Assembly: GCF_037977055.1 (NCBI RefSeq)
Contig: NZ_CP150274.1
Location: 4,340,001-4,404,000 of the forward strand
Direction: 5' to 3'
DNA length: 64,000 nt
DNA from: Paenibacillus sp. FSL K6-1096
GTDB taxonomy: Bacteria > Bacillota > Bacilli > Paenibacillales > Paenibacillaceae
The translations under genes were made by a program, and so were the position numbers. Below are positions 19,101 through 25,805 of this stretch, piece after piece; position 1 is the stretch's first letter, and each line of letters begins with the position of its first letter. The notes under the pieces were generated by a model that did no database searches, had not been told where the DNA came from, and was given only the letters and a program-made list of their open reading frames with translations.

Positions 19101-20400
19101 GCCGGGTGTGCCGTTCACGAAGGAAATGAAGGATACCTACACCATTCTCGCTCCGCAGATGTCGCCGATTCACTTCGAGCTGTTCGAGCGGGTCTTCCAG
19201 GATGCCGGCTACCGGTTGAAGATTCTGGAATCAACCGGCCCGCAGGAGACGGAGGAAGGGCTGCGGTATGTCAATAATGATGCCTGTTATCCGGCGATTG
19301 TCACGATCGGGCAGATACTGTCCGCTCTGAAAAGCGGGGATTATGATCCTGACCGGACCGCAGTCATTATGTCGCAGACCGGCGGGGGCTGCCGGGCGAC
19401 TAACTACATCTCCCTGCTGCGCAAGGCGCTGAAGGATGCAGGTCTGGGGCAGATTCCCGTGATTTCCCTGAATGCCTCCGGGATGGAGAACCAGCCGGGC
19501 TTCCGCATCAGTCTGAAGCTGGCGAACCGTCTGATTGCTGCAGCGTGCTACGGGGATCTGATGATGCGTCTGCTGCACCGCTTCCGGCCGTATGAAGCTG
19601 TTCCGGGAAGTGCGGAAGCCCTTTTCCGCCAAGGCATGGAGCGCTGTAAGAGCAGCCTGTCGACCTTCTCCTTCCGCGAATATAAGCGGCTGACACGCGA
19701 GATTGTCGGGGAATTCTCCCGTCTGCCGGTGATTCAGGCCGAGAAGCCCAAGGTCGGCATTGTCGGGGAGATTCTGATCAAGTTCCACCCGGACGCGAAC
19801 AACCGGATCATCGATATGATTGAGGCGGAAGGCGGAGAGGCGGTCATGCCGGACTTCCTGGATTTCATCTTCTATTGTGTCTACAATCCGATCTACAAGG
19901 CCGAACAATTCGGCAAAAGCAAACGGCTGGGCTACATCAATCCCATGCTGATCTCGTATCTCGAAATCTACCGCAAGCCGGTTAAGGTGGCGCTGGAGCA
20001 GGCCGGCCTGTCCAAGGGCCGGGAGAATATCTACGGCCTGGCCGAGAAGGCGGGCCGGCTCGTATCTGTCGGGAATCAGATGGGCGAAGGCTGGTTCCTG
20101 ACGGCTGAAATGATGGACCTGCTGGATAACGGAGTGAATAATATCGCCTGCATCCAGCCGTTCGCCTGCCTGCCGAACCACATTACCGGGCGCGGGATGA
20201 TTAAGGGACTGAAGGATCTGTATCCGGGCGCGAACATCGTCGCCATCGACTACGATGCCGGGGTCAGCGTGGTGAACCAGGCCAACCGCATCAAGCTGAT
20301 GATGTCGATTGCCAGCGGCCTGACCAGCGGGAAGCAGGCGGCAGAGGAACTGATGCCGCTGTCCCCGGCGCTGGCGGGCAGTGTAGGCTGCCAAGGGTAG
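16105..20400 (+). CDS. Giant 2-hydroxyacyl-CoA dehydratase activator/dehydratase-like fusion protein
   Basis: About 1431 residues. Two BcrAD/BadFG-type ASKHA ATPase modules stand in tandem (LDVGSTTAKLVV near residue 8 and IDAGSTTTKLVV near 327, with ACAGGTGAF and EACSAGCGSF). Then come a Cys-rich segment near residue 610 (CSRCANNC and a later Cys) and a long C-terminal region of the DUF2229/dehydratase-like type. Related separate proteins use ATP to inject an electron from a [4Fe-4S] cluster into 2-hydroxyacyl-CoA dehydratases. The fused form is found in many Firmicutes and has no settled substrate. ATG 16105 has GGAG 6 nt upstream; ATG 16117 is an alternative. It is transcribed alone and closed by a terminator. 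Confidence 0.88.
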   Translation: MGDSMKILRIGLDVGSTTAKLVVMEQGTIIYQDYVRHFSDIKKAAITLLSDVQQRFPDREAALTVSGSSGLSLSKLGEIPFVQEVIACTRAISERIPQCDTAIELGGEDAKIIYLSGGVEQRMNTACAGGTGAFIDQMASLLQTDPGGLNELAVKYERIYPIASRCGVFAKSDVQPLLNEGARREDVAASIFQSIVNQTISGLACGRPIRGRVAFLGGPLTFLSALRDRFTETLGLGEGEVLFPEHSQYFVAIGSALAPSDPLFLPLSGWISRIAAVDFSLDRAEDAELAPLFGTPDELAQFRLRHRAATAPRAELSAYRGPVYLGIDAGSTTTKLVVTGAADEILHTFYGSNKGNPLQSVTDALKEIYRVLPSGCHIAGAYATGYGEGLVKAALRLDGGEVETVAHYKAASRFMPEVDFILDIGGQDMKCIKIRGGAIDSLMLNEACSAGCGSFLESFASALELGIEAFAEAALEARKPVNLGSRCTVFMNSKVKQVQKEGATLADLSAGLAYSVVKNALQKVIKIRNPEDLGRSIIVQGGTFYNEAVLRAFELLTGRTVVRPDIAGVMGAYGCALIAREQAAPEGISTILGPEELESFTYSVAPGRCSRCANNCALTISRFPDKSFHVTGNRCERGAGGKKEKNSLPNLMQYKYERFFDYEGLPEVAAVRGTVGIPRTMNMFENYPFWHTFFTSLRYRTVLSPKSSKKLYERGMDTIPSESICYPAKMAHGHVQHLIGQGVDFIFYPAVVYEKKEDDAAQNHFNCPVVASYPEVIRNNMDGLKEQGVPLISPFLTFDDIPALTRVLARTFPEVPREEIAAAVQAGLAEADQAKNDVRSKGEETLVFLSETGTKGILLCGHPYHADPEINHGIADMITGMGLAVLTEDSICHLDRSEGDVGVVNQWTYHARMYRAARLAASRDDLELVQLTSFGCGIDAITCDAVQEIMERHNKVYTLIKIDEISNLGAARIRLRSLQAAMREREKGEVRPQLLYKPQPGVPFTKEMKDTYTILAPQMSPIHFELFERVFQDAGYRLKILESTGPQETEEGLRYVNNDACYPAIVTIGQILSALKSGDYDPDRTAVIMSQTGGGCRATNYISLLRKALKDAGLGQIPVISLNASGMENQPGFRISLKLANRLIAAACYGDLMMRLLHRFRPYEAVPGSAEALFRQGMERCKSSLSTFSFREYKRLTREIVGEFSRLPVIQAEKPKVGIVGEILIKFHPDANNRIIDMIEAEGGEAVMPDFLDFIFYCVYNPIYKAEQFGKSKRLGYINPMLISYLEIYRKPVKVALEQAGLSKGRENIYGLAEKAGRLVSVGNQMGEGWFLTAEMMDLLDNGVNNIACIQPFACLPNHITGRGMIKGLKDLYPGANIVAIDYDAGVSVVNQANRIKLMMSIASGLTSGKQAAEELMPLSPALAGSVGCQG

Positions 20401-20410
20401 GTATAAATAT

Positions 20411-20444
20411 AGCGGACCGGTAAATATGCCGGTCCGCTTGTTTG
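20411..20444 (+). terminator. Intrinsic terminator after the activator-fusion gene
   Basis: Perfect 10-bp stem AGCGGACCGG / CCGGTCCGCT followed by TTGTTTG. Confidence 0.85.
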
Positions 20445-20502
20445 ATATGCAGAAAAACGAATATAATGCGTACTGCTGCGGTGAGAGAAGGGCCCCATTG
20501 CA

Positions 20503-20705
20503 CCACAGCCAGTAACATTTATATGGAAATCCTGCAAAAGGTGCAACAATACAGTCTCATAGAAGCGGCCTATGCGGAAATCCTGCACCAAATGCAACAA
20601 ATCGAGCGCCAACTTACTCTAACCACCGAAATTTCTGCAAATAATGCAACAATCCTCCACAGCCAGTAACATTTATAGAAAGATCCTGCAAAAGGTGCAA
20701 CAATG
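20503..20705. repeat. Degenerate tandem array R3 (about 51-bp period)
   Basis: Four units align on the core TCCTGCAAAAGGTGCAACAAT, beginning near 20530, 20581, 20633 and 20684, that is every 51-52 bp. The flanking block CCACAGCCAGTAACATTTATA is shared by the first and last units (20503 and 20658). It is not coding and not CRISPR, since the units are contiguous and diverged. Confidence 0.75.
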
Positions 20706-20734
20706 CTCCCGTACACGCCCAAACGCAGGCCGAA

Positions 20735-20828
20735 TCTCTATGGAAAACCGAACACAATGAGACCGGAGGCGGCGCGTGGGCCAAATGTAATCGAAAAACC
20801 GATCACATTGGCTTGCGCGAGGTAAGCG
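20735..20828. repeat. Two degenerate units of repeat family R4 (51-bp period)
   Basis: CCAAATGTAATCGAAAAACC at 20781 and its poorer copy about 51 bp upstream match the cleaner array at 31264-31430, including the partner arm CACATTGG and the GCGCG tail. Confidence 0.65.
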
Positions 20829-20897
20829 GGCCGGATGCAGGCCGGGAGCCAACGAGGGGCGGAAGTGTCCCTCTGAATTGGCGGGATGCCTCCAAAA

Positions 20898-21590
20898 TTA
20901 CTTCTGCTTCTGCAGCTTCTCCTTCACGCGCATCGCTTTATTCAGGTGGACGAATGGATGCCGGGTGGCCGGCATCAGCACCAGGCCGGCTGTCGTTTTG
21001 CCCGCCCAATAATCAAGCAGCCACTGCTCCGACTCCAGGACAGCCTGCTCCTCCCTGACTCTGCTGAACTGAGCCGCACTGGCCTTGGCTGTGAACTGTC
21101 CCGGCTCCAGCGCAGCAATGACCGAACGCGTCCGCTTCGCGACAGCGTGCCGGTACGCTGCCAATGCCTCCAGATCTATCGCCCCGCTAAGGGCGGCGAT
21201 ATCCTGCCCGCTCATCCCGTTGCCGGAATGAACGTAAGGAATCCCCAGCCTCCGGGTATACTGACCCGAGTGCAGCACCTGCTCACTGTCCGCAACCAGC
21301 AGATTCATGGTAATATCCTCAATCCGTGCGCTGTGCCAGAGATGCCAGGCGATGGAGTTGCGGCTGCCGGGGGTTTTCACAGGATAACTGCGCACGGTCT
21401 GCTCCAGCAGCTGATCCCATAAGCAATCCTCATAAGTTACCGGTTCCCCGCCGCCGTCTTCCGGAGCGTACAGGGCAGAATGCAGCGCAAGGAAGATTGT
21501 GACGGCTGCCGTATGCGCTTCAGGCCTCATAATAATTCCGGATAATTTTTTATGCTGACCGTTCCAGTGATTCCGCTGTTCCTGGTTCAT
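20898..21590 (-). CDS. DinB-like four-helix protein
   Basis: About 230 residues with features of the DinB/YfiT metal-binding four-helix superfamily: SIAWHLWHSARIEDITMNLL contains the usual His-containing helix, with further His residues later (RHPFVHLNKAMRV). Such proteins often act as thiol-dependent transferases, but no substrate is evident. Met at 21590 is preferred over 21596 because AGAAGG lies 8 nt upstream of it. It is transcribed away from the MarR gene. The C-terminus is Lys-rich. Confidence 0.7.
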   Translation of the reverse strand: MNQEQRNHWNGQHKKLSGIIMRPEAHTAAVTIFLALHSALYAPEDGGGEPVTYEDCLWDQLLEQTVRSYPVKTPGSRNSIAWHLWHSARIEDITMNLLVADSEQVLHSGQYTRRLGIPYVHSGNGMSGQDIAALSGAIDLEALAAYRHAVAKRTRSVIAALEPGQFTAKASAAQFSRVREEQAVLESEQWLLDYWAGKTTAGLVLMPATRHPFVHLNKAMRVKEKLQKQK

Positions 21591-21640
21591 TTTCATGGCC
21601 TTCTTTCCATAGTTTTTCAGAAAATTTCTGCAATTAGTTA

Positions 21641-21669
21641 TTGACGGGGAAATAGGTAAATAGTAAAAT
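21641..21669 (+). promoter_or_regulatory. Sigma-A promoter of the marR-exporter operon
   Basis: TTGACG (21641-21646), a 17-bp spacer and TAAAAT (21664-21669). The expected start point falls inside the first operator palindrome. Confidence 0.85.
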
Positions 21670-21671
21670 AG

Positions 21672-21703
21672 TTCGCATGCGAAGTAAATAGTTCGTATAC
21701 GAA
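21672..21703. promoter_or_regulatory. Twin palindromic operators, probably for the MarR regulator
   Basis: Two perfect 12-bp palindromes, TTCGCATGCGAA (21672-21683) and TTCGTATACGAA (21692-21703), have centres exactly 20 bp apart, so two dimers would sit on the same face of the helix. They sit at and just after the transcription start, a repressor position. Confidence 0.85.
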
Positions 21704-21733
21704 GTATTATCCTGCTTGTGGAGGGAGATAGGC

Positions 21734-22186
21734 TTGGAGGAAAAGGAAAAACAGCTGGACGATATTCTGTCCTCTTTCCGCTGCATCAACCATAACTTCC
21801 AGCAGCTTCTGTGGAAGTATGGGGAAGAGCTTAATATAACCTCAACCCAGCTCATGGTGCTGCGTAAGCTGGCGATGCATCCTGATGTCGGCATCACGGA
21901 GCTTGCTGATCTGCTGCATCTGGGCAACAGTGCGGCCAGCGGGGTAGTGGACCGGATGGTGAAGGCCGGGCTGATTACCAGAGAGCGCTCGCAGAGCGAC
22001 AGACGCAGCTTCAAGCTGGCAATGACCGAGAAGGGCAAGGAAATCCGTGAGCTTAGCAGACAGTCATTCCGGCGGCATGTGCAGCCCCTGGCTGAGCTTC
22101 CCGCTGAGGATGCACAGGAACTGCTGCGGCTGCATGGCGAAATTATCAGAATTCTAGAACAAGGGAGAGACAACAAGAAGCTATGA
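21734..22186 (+). CDS. MarR-family transcriptional repressor
   Basis: A 150-residue winged-helix regulator. The DNA-binding core reads ITELADLLHLGNSAASGVVD, followed by the wing segment ITRERSQSDRRSFKLAMT. The TTG at 21734 is chosen because GGAGGGAGA lies 7 nt upstream; a GTG at 21716 has no RBS. The stop overlaps the ATG of the exporter gene (ATGA). The twin palindromes at the promoter suggest autorepression that is relieved by a drug-like ligand of the exporter; this is typical of the family and unproven here. Confidence 0.92.
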   Translation: MEEKEKQLDDILSSFRCINHNFQQLLWKYGEELNITSTQLMVLRKLAMHPDVGITELADLLHLGNSAASGVVDRMVKAGLITRERSQSDRRSFKLAMTEKGKEIRELSRQSFRRHVQPLAELPAEDAQELLRLHGEIIRILEQGRDNKKL

Positions 22187-23715
22187 GTACAATAACTGCT
22201 GGCCCTGCAACGTCCAAGACGGTCCGCAGAGGACCGATTATCGCCGCGCTGCTGATCGGCGCATTCGTGGCGCTGCTCAATCAGACACTGATGAACGTGG
22301 CGCTGCCCAAAATGATGGAGGATCTTAATATCCTGGCCAACACAGCCCAATGGCTGACGACCGGCTTCATGCTGGTGAACGGGGTGCTGGTGCCGGTCAG
22401 CGCTTATCTGGTGGAGAAGTTTACAACCCGCCAGCTTTTTACGACGGCAATGATGCTATTCTCCATAGGTACACTGGTCTGTGCGATCGGAACAGGCTTT
22501 GAGATGATTATGGTCGGCAGAGTGATTCAGGCCGTGGGTGCCGGGATTCTTATGCCGCTGATGAACATTGTGTTCCTGCGTATCTTCCCGATTGAAGAAC
22601 GCGGCAAGGCCATGGGGCTGATGGCGGTTGCGATGATTTTTGCCCCGGCGGTCGGGCCTACCCTGTCCGGCTGGGTGGTTCAGAACTACTCCTGGCGCGT
22701 GCTGTTCTACATCGTGCTGCCGCTGGCCATTTTCTCAATGCTGCTTGGCATGAAGACGATGCAGAATGTTGGCAAGCTGACCTCCCCGCGGCTGGATAAG
22801 CCGGGGATCATCCTGTCGACCCTGGGCTTCGGCGGGCTGCTCTACGGCTTCAGTGATGCCGGAACCGACGGCTGGGGAAGCACAACCGTCATCCTCTGCC
22901 TGATTCTGGGTGTGGTCTCCCTGGCGCTGTTTGTATGGCGGGAGCTGACCACGGATAAGCCGCTGCTGGAGTTCCGCATTTTCCGTTACAACATGTTCTC
23001 CCTGACTACCGTGATCAACATCATCGTAACGATGGCTATGTATGCCGGTATGATCCTGCTGCCGATCTATCTGCAGACCATCCGCGGCTTTACGCCGATG
23101 GAATCCGGACTGATGCTGCTGCCGGGTGCGGTGCTGATGGGCATCATGTCGCCGATTACGGGAATTATTTTTGATAAAATCGGTGCCAGATGGCTGGCCG
23201 TCATCGGTCTGGCCATCACCACCGTAACGACCTGGGAATTCAGCCGGATCAGCACAGACACCACCTATACCCATCTGATTCTGACCTATACCGCGCGGAT
23301 GTTCGGCATGTCCATGCTGATGATGCCGATCGTCACAGCCGGTCTGAACCAGCTGCCGCAGCGCCTCGCTTCCCACGGTACGGCGATGTCTAACACCCTG
23401 CGGACGGTAGGCGGCGCGCTGGGGATGGCGCTGTTCGTCAGCCTGATGACCAACCGCACGAAGAGCACCATCACGGATGCCCTGGTGAGCGGTGCGGTCT
23501 CGAAGACTGACAAGGCAGCGATGCTGAAGCTGACGCAGGACGCGACCATTAACGGGATTACCCATGCGTTCGCGGTGGCAACCTGGGTGACGGTGGCTGC
23601 CCTGGTGCTGGCCCTGTTCATCCGCAAGACCTCGCCGCAGCCCGACTTCCTGAAGACGGAAGAAGCCGACGGCGGACAGCCGCAGCCGAATCTGGCGAAA
23701 TCGCAGAGAGCATAA
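22183..23715 (+). CDS. DHA2-family (EmrB/QacA-type) multidrug exporter
   Basis: A 510-residue major facilitator with about 14 membrane segments. The first segment has the DHA2 signature (FVALLNQTLMNVALPKMM, then NTAQWLTTGFMLVNGVLVPV), and a motif-C-like glycine run follows (GPTLSGWVVQNYSWRVLF). It would expel lipophilic or cationic compounds in exchange for protons. It is translationally coupled to the MarR gene and ends in a hydrophilic tail. Specific drugs cannot be named. Confidence 0.93.
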   Translation: MSTITAGPATSKTVRRGPIIAALLIGAFVALLNQTLMNVALPKMMEDLNILANTAQWLTTGFMLVNGVLVPVSAYLVEKFTTRQLFTTAMMLFSIGTLVCAIGTGFEMIMVGRVIQAVGAGILMPLMNIVFLRIFPIEERGKAMGLMAVAMIFAPAVGPTLSGWVVQNYSWRVLFYIVLPLAIFSMLLGMKTMQNVGKLTSPRLDKPGIILSTLGFGGLLYGFSDAGTDGWGSTTVILCLILGVVSLALFVWRELTTDKPLLEFRIFRYNMFSLTTVINIIVTMAMYAGMILLPIYLQTIRGFTPMESGLMLLPGAVLMGIMSPITGIIFDKIGARWLAVIGLAITTVTTWEFSRISTDTTYTHLILTYTARMFGMSMLMMPIVTAGLNQLPQRLASHGTAMSNTLRTVGGALGMALFVSLMTNRTKSTITDALVSGAVSKTDKAAMLKLTQDATINGITHAFAVATWVTVAALVLALFIRKTSPQPDFLKTEEADGGQPQPNLAKSQRA

Positions 23716-23731
23716 TTCAATATTGAGTATC

Positions 23732-23781
23732 AAAAAAGACGATCCGCTATAACCGTTTACGGTTGCCGGACCGTCTTTTTT
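23732..23781 (+). terminator. Intrinsic terminator of the marR-exporter operon
   Basis: AAAAAAGACG..TCCG pairs with CGG..CGTCTTTTTT (one internal mismatch). Repeat R1 starts two bases after it. Confidence 0.85.
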
Positions 23782-23782
23782 G

Positions 23783-23881
23783 AAATATAAGAATGTATAT
23801 GTTCCACACGATAACTTATCCTTATATTTCTCGCTGAAACGATACCGCCCTTAAAAAGGACGGCATAGCCGTTTCCACTTG
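23783..23881. repeat. 99-bp intergenic element R1, copy A
   Basis: It is 99 bp long and differs from the copy at 33385-33483 at 7 positions. AAATATAAG / CTTATATTT forms a first hairpin and the segment CCTTAAAAAGG a second, followed by a small CGGCATAGCCG hairpin. Confidence 0.85.
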
Positions 23882-23887
23882 ATAGAT

Positions 23888-23951
23888 GGGGTCCCCGCAA
23901 AGTACCTGAGTCATCATCGAAGCCAAAGCCTCACTTTGTGGGGGTATTTTG
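23888..23951. repeat. 64-bp intergenic element R2, copy A
   Basis: GGGGTCCCCGCAAAGTACC through ACTTTGTGGGG and TATTTTG. CCCCGCAAAGT pairs with ACTTTGTGGGG around a conserved ~29-nt loop (GAGTCATCATCGAAG...), followed by a T-rich end, so it looks like a terminator or a small structured RNA. It lies 6 bp after R1. Confidence 0.8.
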
Positions 23952-24051
23952 CCGGCTGCTCTTTACCAGTATAGACCGGCAAACCTGACAGCATGGATTC
24001 AGGTTTATTTACCCGTGCGGACAAAATGAATTAGGAGGCTGATCAATGCGA

Positions 24052-25002
24052 TTATTGCGGCTCCGGGAGGTCTGACGCGTAGATCGCCGCAACGCCGCGC
24101 GCCACCTCGCCCACCCTGCGGCGGACATGCTCCGGCGCCAGCACCTCAAGGGTTGTTCCGAAGCTGAGCAGGAAGCCGTACAGCCAGTCGTTCTCAGGAT
24201 AGTTAACAGTAAGTATGTATCCTCCGCGCTCATCCTGCTGAAGCGTCCCGCAGTCGAAGTACTCCTCGGCAAGATGCCTGCCTTCCGGTGCGAACCTAAG
24301 GGTTAGCGCTACGGTCTGCTGAGGGTCCTTCCACCCGTTGCTCCAGGGCAGCTCCTGCAGCGGTACCTCCTGCCGGGTATACTGCCGCCGCTCCTTCACC
24401 AGCGCCTTCATCCGTAGCAGCTTGAAGAGCCGGAAATCCTGGCGCTCTGTACAGAAGCCGTATATGTACCAGGACTGTCCCTTAAGCACCAAGGTATAAG
24501 GCTCTATGGTGCGTCTGGTCACGCGTCCCTCCGCTGATATGTATTCAAAGGTGACGGCAACTGCTTCCTCCAGCGCCTCTTTCAGCAGGCTGATCCGCTC
24601 CTCCAGCGGGGTCATCAGCTCCCACGGGGAGAGATCGACGATCATCTGGGTGGTTAAGCTGCGGAAGGCTTCCTTCTGGGACGGCGGAATGACACTGCTG
24701 ATCTTATCCATTAGCAGCTGATGGCTGCCGCCATAGGAGGAGACGCTCTGCAGCGCTGTGAAAATATCGGCCAGCTCACGCTCGGACAGGACGTTGCGGT
24801 CGAGCCGGTAGCCCGGCATCAGGCCGATACCTCCCCCGGAGCCCTGGTAGGTGACGACAGGAATTCCGGCGCCGTTAATGCTCTCGATATCGCGGTAGAT
24901 CGTGCGTACAGACACCTCGAACATATCGGCCAGCTCCTTGGCCTGAATCAGCGGCCGGTTGAGCAGCAGGATGACGATGGAGAGGAGACGGTCGATTTTC
25001 AT
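24052..25002 (-). CDS. WYL-domain transcriptional regulator (YafY/DeoR-like HTH)
   Basis: A 316-residue regulator. The N-terminal winged helix (QAKELADMFEVSVRTIYRDI) is followed by the WYL domain with QSWYIYGFCTE and a C-terminal WCX-like extension. WYL domains bind nucleic acid or small ligands and modulate the HTH. The start at 25002 has GAAGGTATT upstream. It lies 26 nt downstream of the DedA gene on the same strand, so the two are probably co-transcribed. The target genes are unknown. Confidence 0.9.
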   Translation of the reverse strand: MKIDRLLSIVILLLNRPLIQAKELADMFEVSVRTIYRDIESINGAGIPVVTYQGSGGGIGLMPGYRLDRNVLSERELADIFTALQSVSSYGGSHQLLMDKISSVIPPSQKEAFRSLTTQMIVDLSPWELMTPLEERISLLKEALEEAVAVTFEYISAEGRVTRRTIEPYTLVLKGQSWYIYGFCTERQDFRLFKLLRMKALVKERRQYTRQEVPLQELPWSNGWKDPQQTVALTLRFAPEGRHLAEEYFDCGTLQQDERGGYILTVNYPENDWLYGFLLSFGTTLEVLAPEHVRRRVGEVARGVAAIYASDLPEPQ

Positions 25003-25028
25003 AGGAATACCTTCTTTCGGGCTAAGGC

Positions 25029-25697
25029 TTAGCGGTTCTTGGAGGTCTCATTGACCTTAGTCTCCAGCCGGGCAACGGATTTGCGGCGCAGCAGCCGGTG
25101 GCGCAGGGCGGCCCGGTAACGGTACAGGATAATGACTGCGGCAATGAAGATCACACCCAGAGCGATCCACAGGGCGTAGGTCTCGATCAGGTGAAAGATG
25201 CCCATCCATTGGGGACCGAAGATTTTGCCGATGCCTAGGAACAGGACGACCCAGAACAAGGCGCCGCCGTAGGCGTACATGGCGAATTTGCGGAAGGGCA
25301 GGGCGATGATGCCGGCAAAGTAGCCGGTGAAATGGCGGACGCCGGGAATAAAGTAACCAATGGAGATCAGGATACTGCCGTACTTCTCGAACCAGCGCTG
25401 CGTCTTCTCCAGCTTGGCGGGGGAGAACAGAAACCATTTGCCGTAGCGCTGGATGAAGGGCAGCCCGGCCTTGAGGCCGATGAAATACGTGATGGTCATG
25501 CCGATGGTGGTCCCTGCAAAAGCCACAACAATCAGCGTGAAGAAATCCAGTCTGCCGGTGAAGGACAGAAATCCTGCGAAGGCCATGGTGGTCTCTCCCG
25601 GAAAGGGCAGGGCAATAAATTCTAGCAGAAGCCCGAAGAACAATACGCTATATCCATAGCTTGCGAACAATTCCTGTATCCATTTCAGCATTTCCAT
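25029..25697 (-). CDS. DedA-family membrane protein
   Basis: About 222 residues, with 5-6 hydrophobic segments. Conserved DedA features are LEFIALPFPGETTMAFAGF (reentrant Glu/Pro motif) and YFIPGVRHFTGYFAG (Arg motif). DedA proteins include undecaprenyl-phosphate and phospholipid flippases/scramblases that depend on proton motive force. I prefer the Met at 25697, with GGAGAG upstream, over a longer frame that starts at 25757 without membrane character. The C-terminal tail is basic. Confidence 0.9.
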   Translation of the reverse strand: MEMLKWIQELFASYGYSVLFFGLLLEFIALPFPGETTMAFAGFLSFTGRLDFFTLIVVAFAGTTIGMTITYFIGLKAGLPFIQRYGKWFLFSPAKLEKTQRWFEKYGSILISIGYFIPGVRHFTGYFAGIIALPFRKFAMYAYGGALFWVVLFLGIGKIFGPQWMGIFHLIETYALWIALGVIFIAAVIILYRYRAALRHRLLRRKSVARLETKVNETSKNR

Positions 25698-25805
25698 CGA
25701 TTCTTCACTCTCCAAAGGCTGTGAGCCAATTCTAATCTGAAGCTTGTCTTCATACAATCTACCAAATGGCAGAATCGCGCCAATAGAATGCTGGAGGTAG
25801 AGAAG

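Noticed and set aside
19231..20394. Long open frames antisense to the giant fusion gene and other large genes (for example 17050-18177, 41585-42391)
   Set aside because: They mirror GC-biased third codon positions of strongly supported genes, have no RBS and show no recognisable domain.
24044..24073. Nine-codon frame (MRLLRLREV) with a perfect AGGAGG
   Set aside because: Too short, overlaps the 3' end of the WYL gene in antisense, and the context could arise by chance; no independent support.
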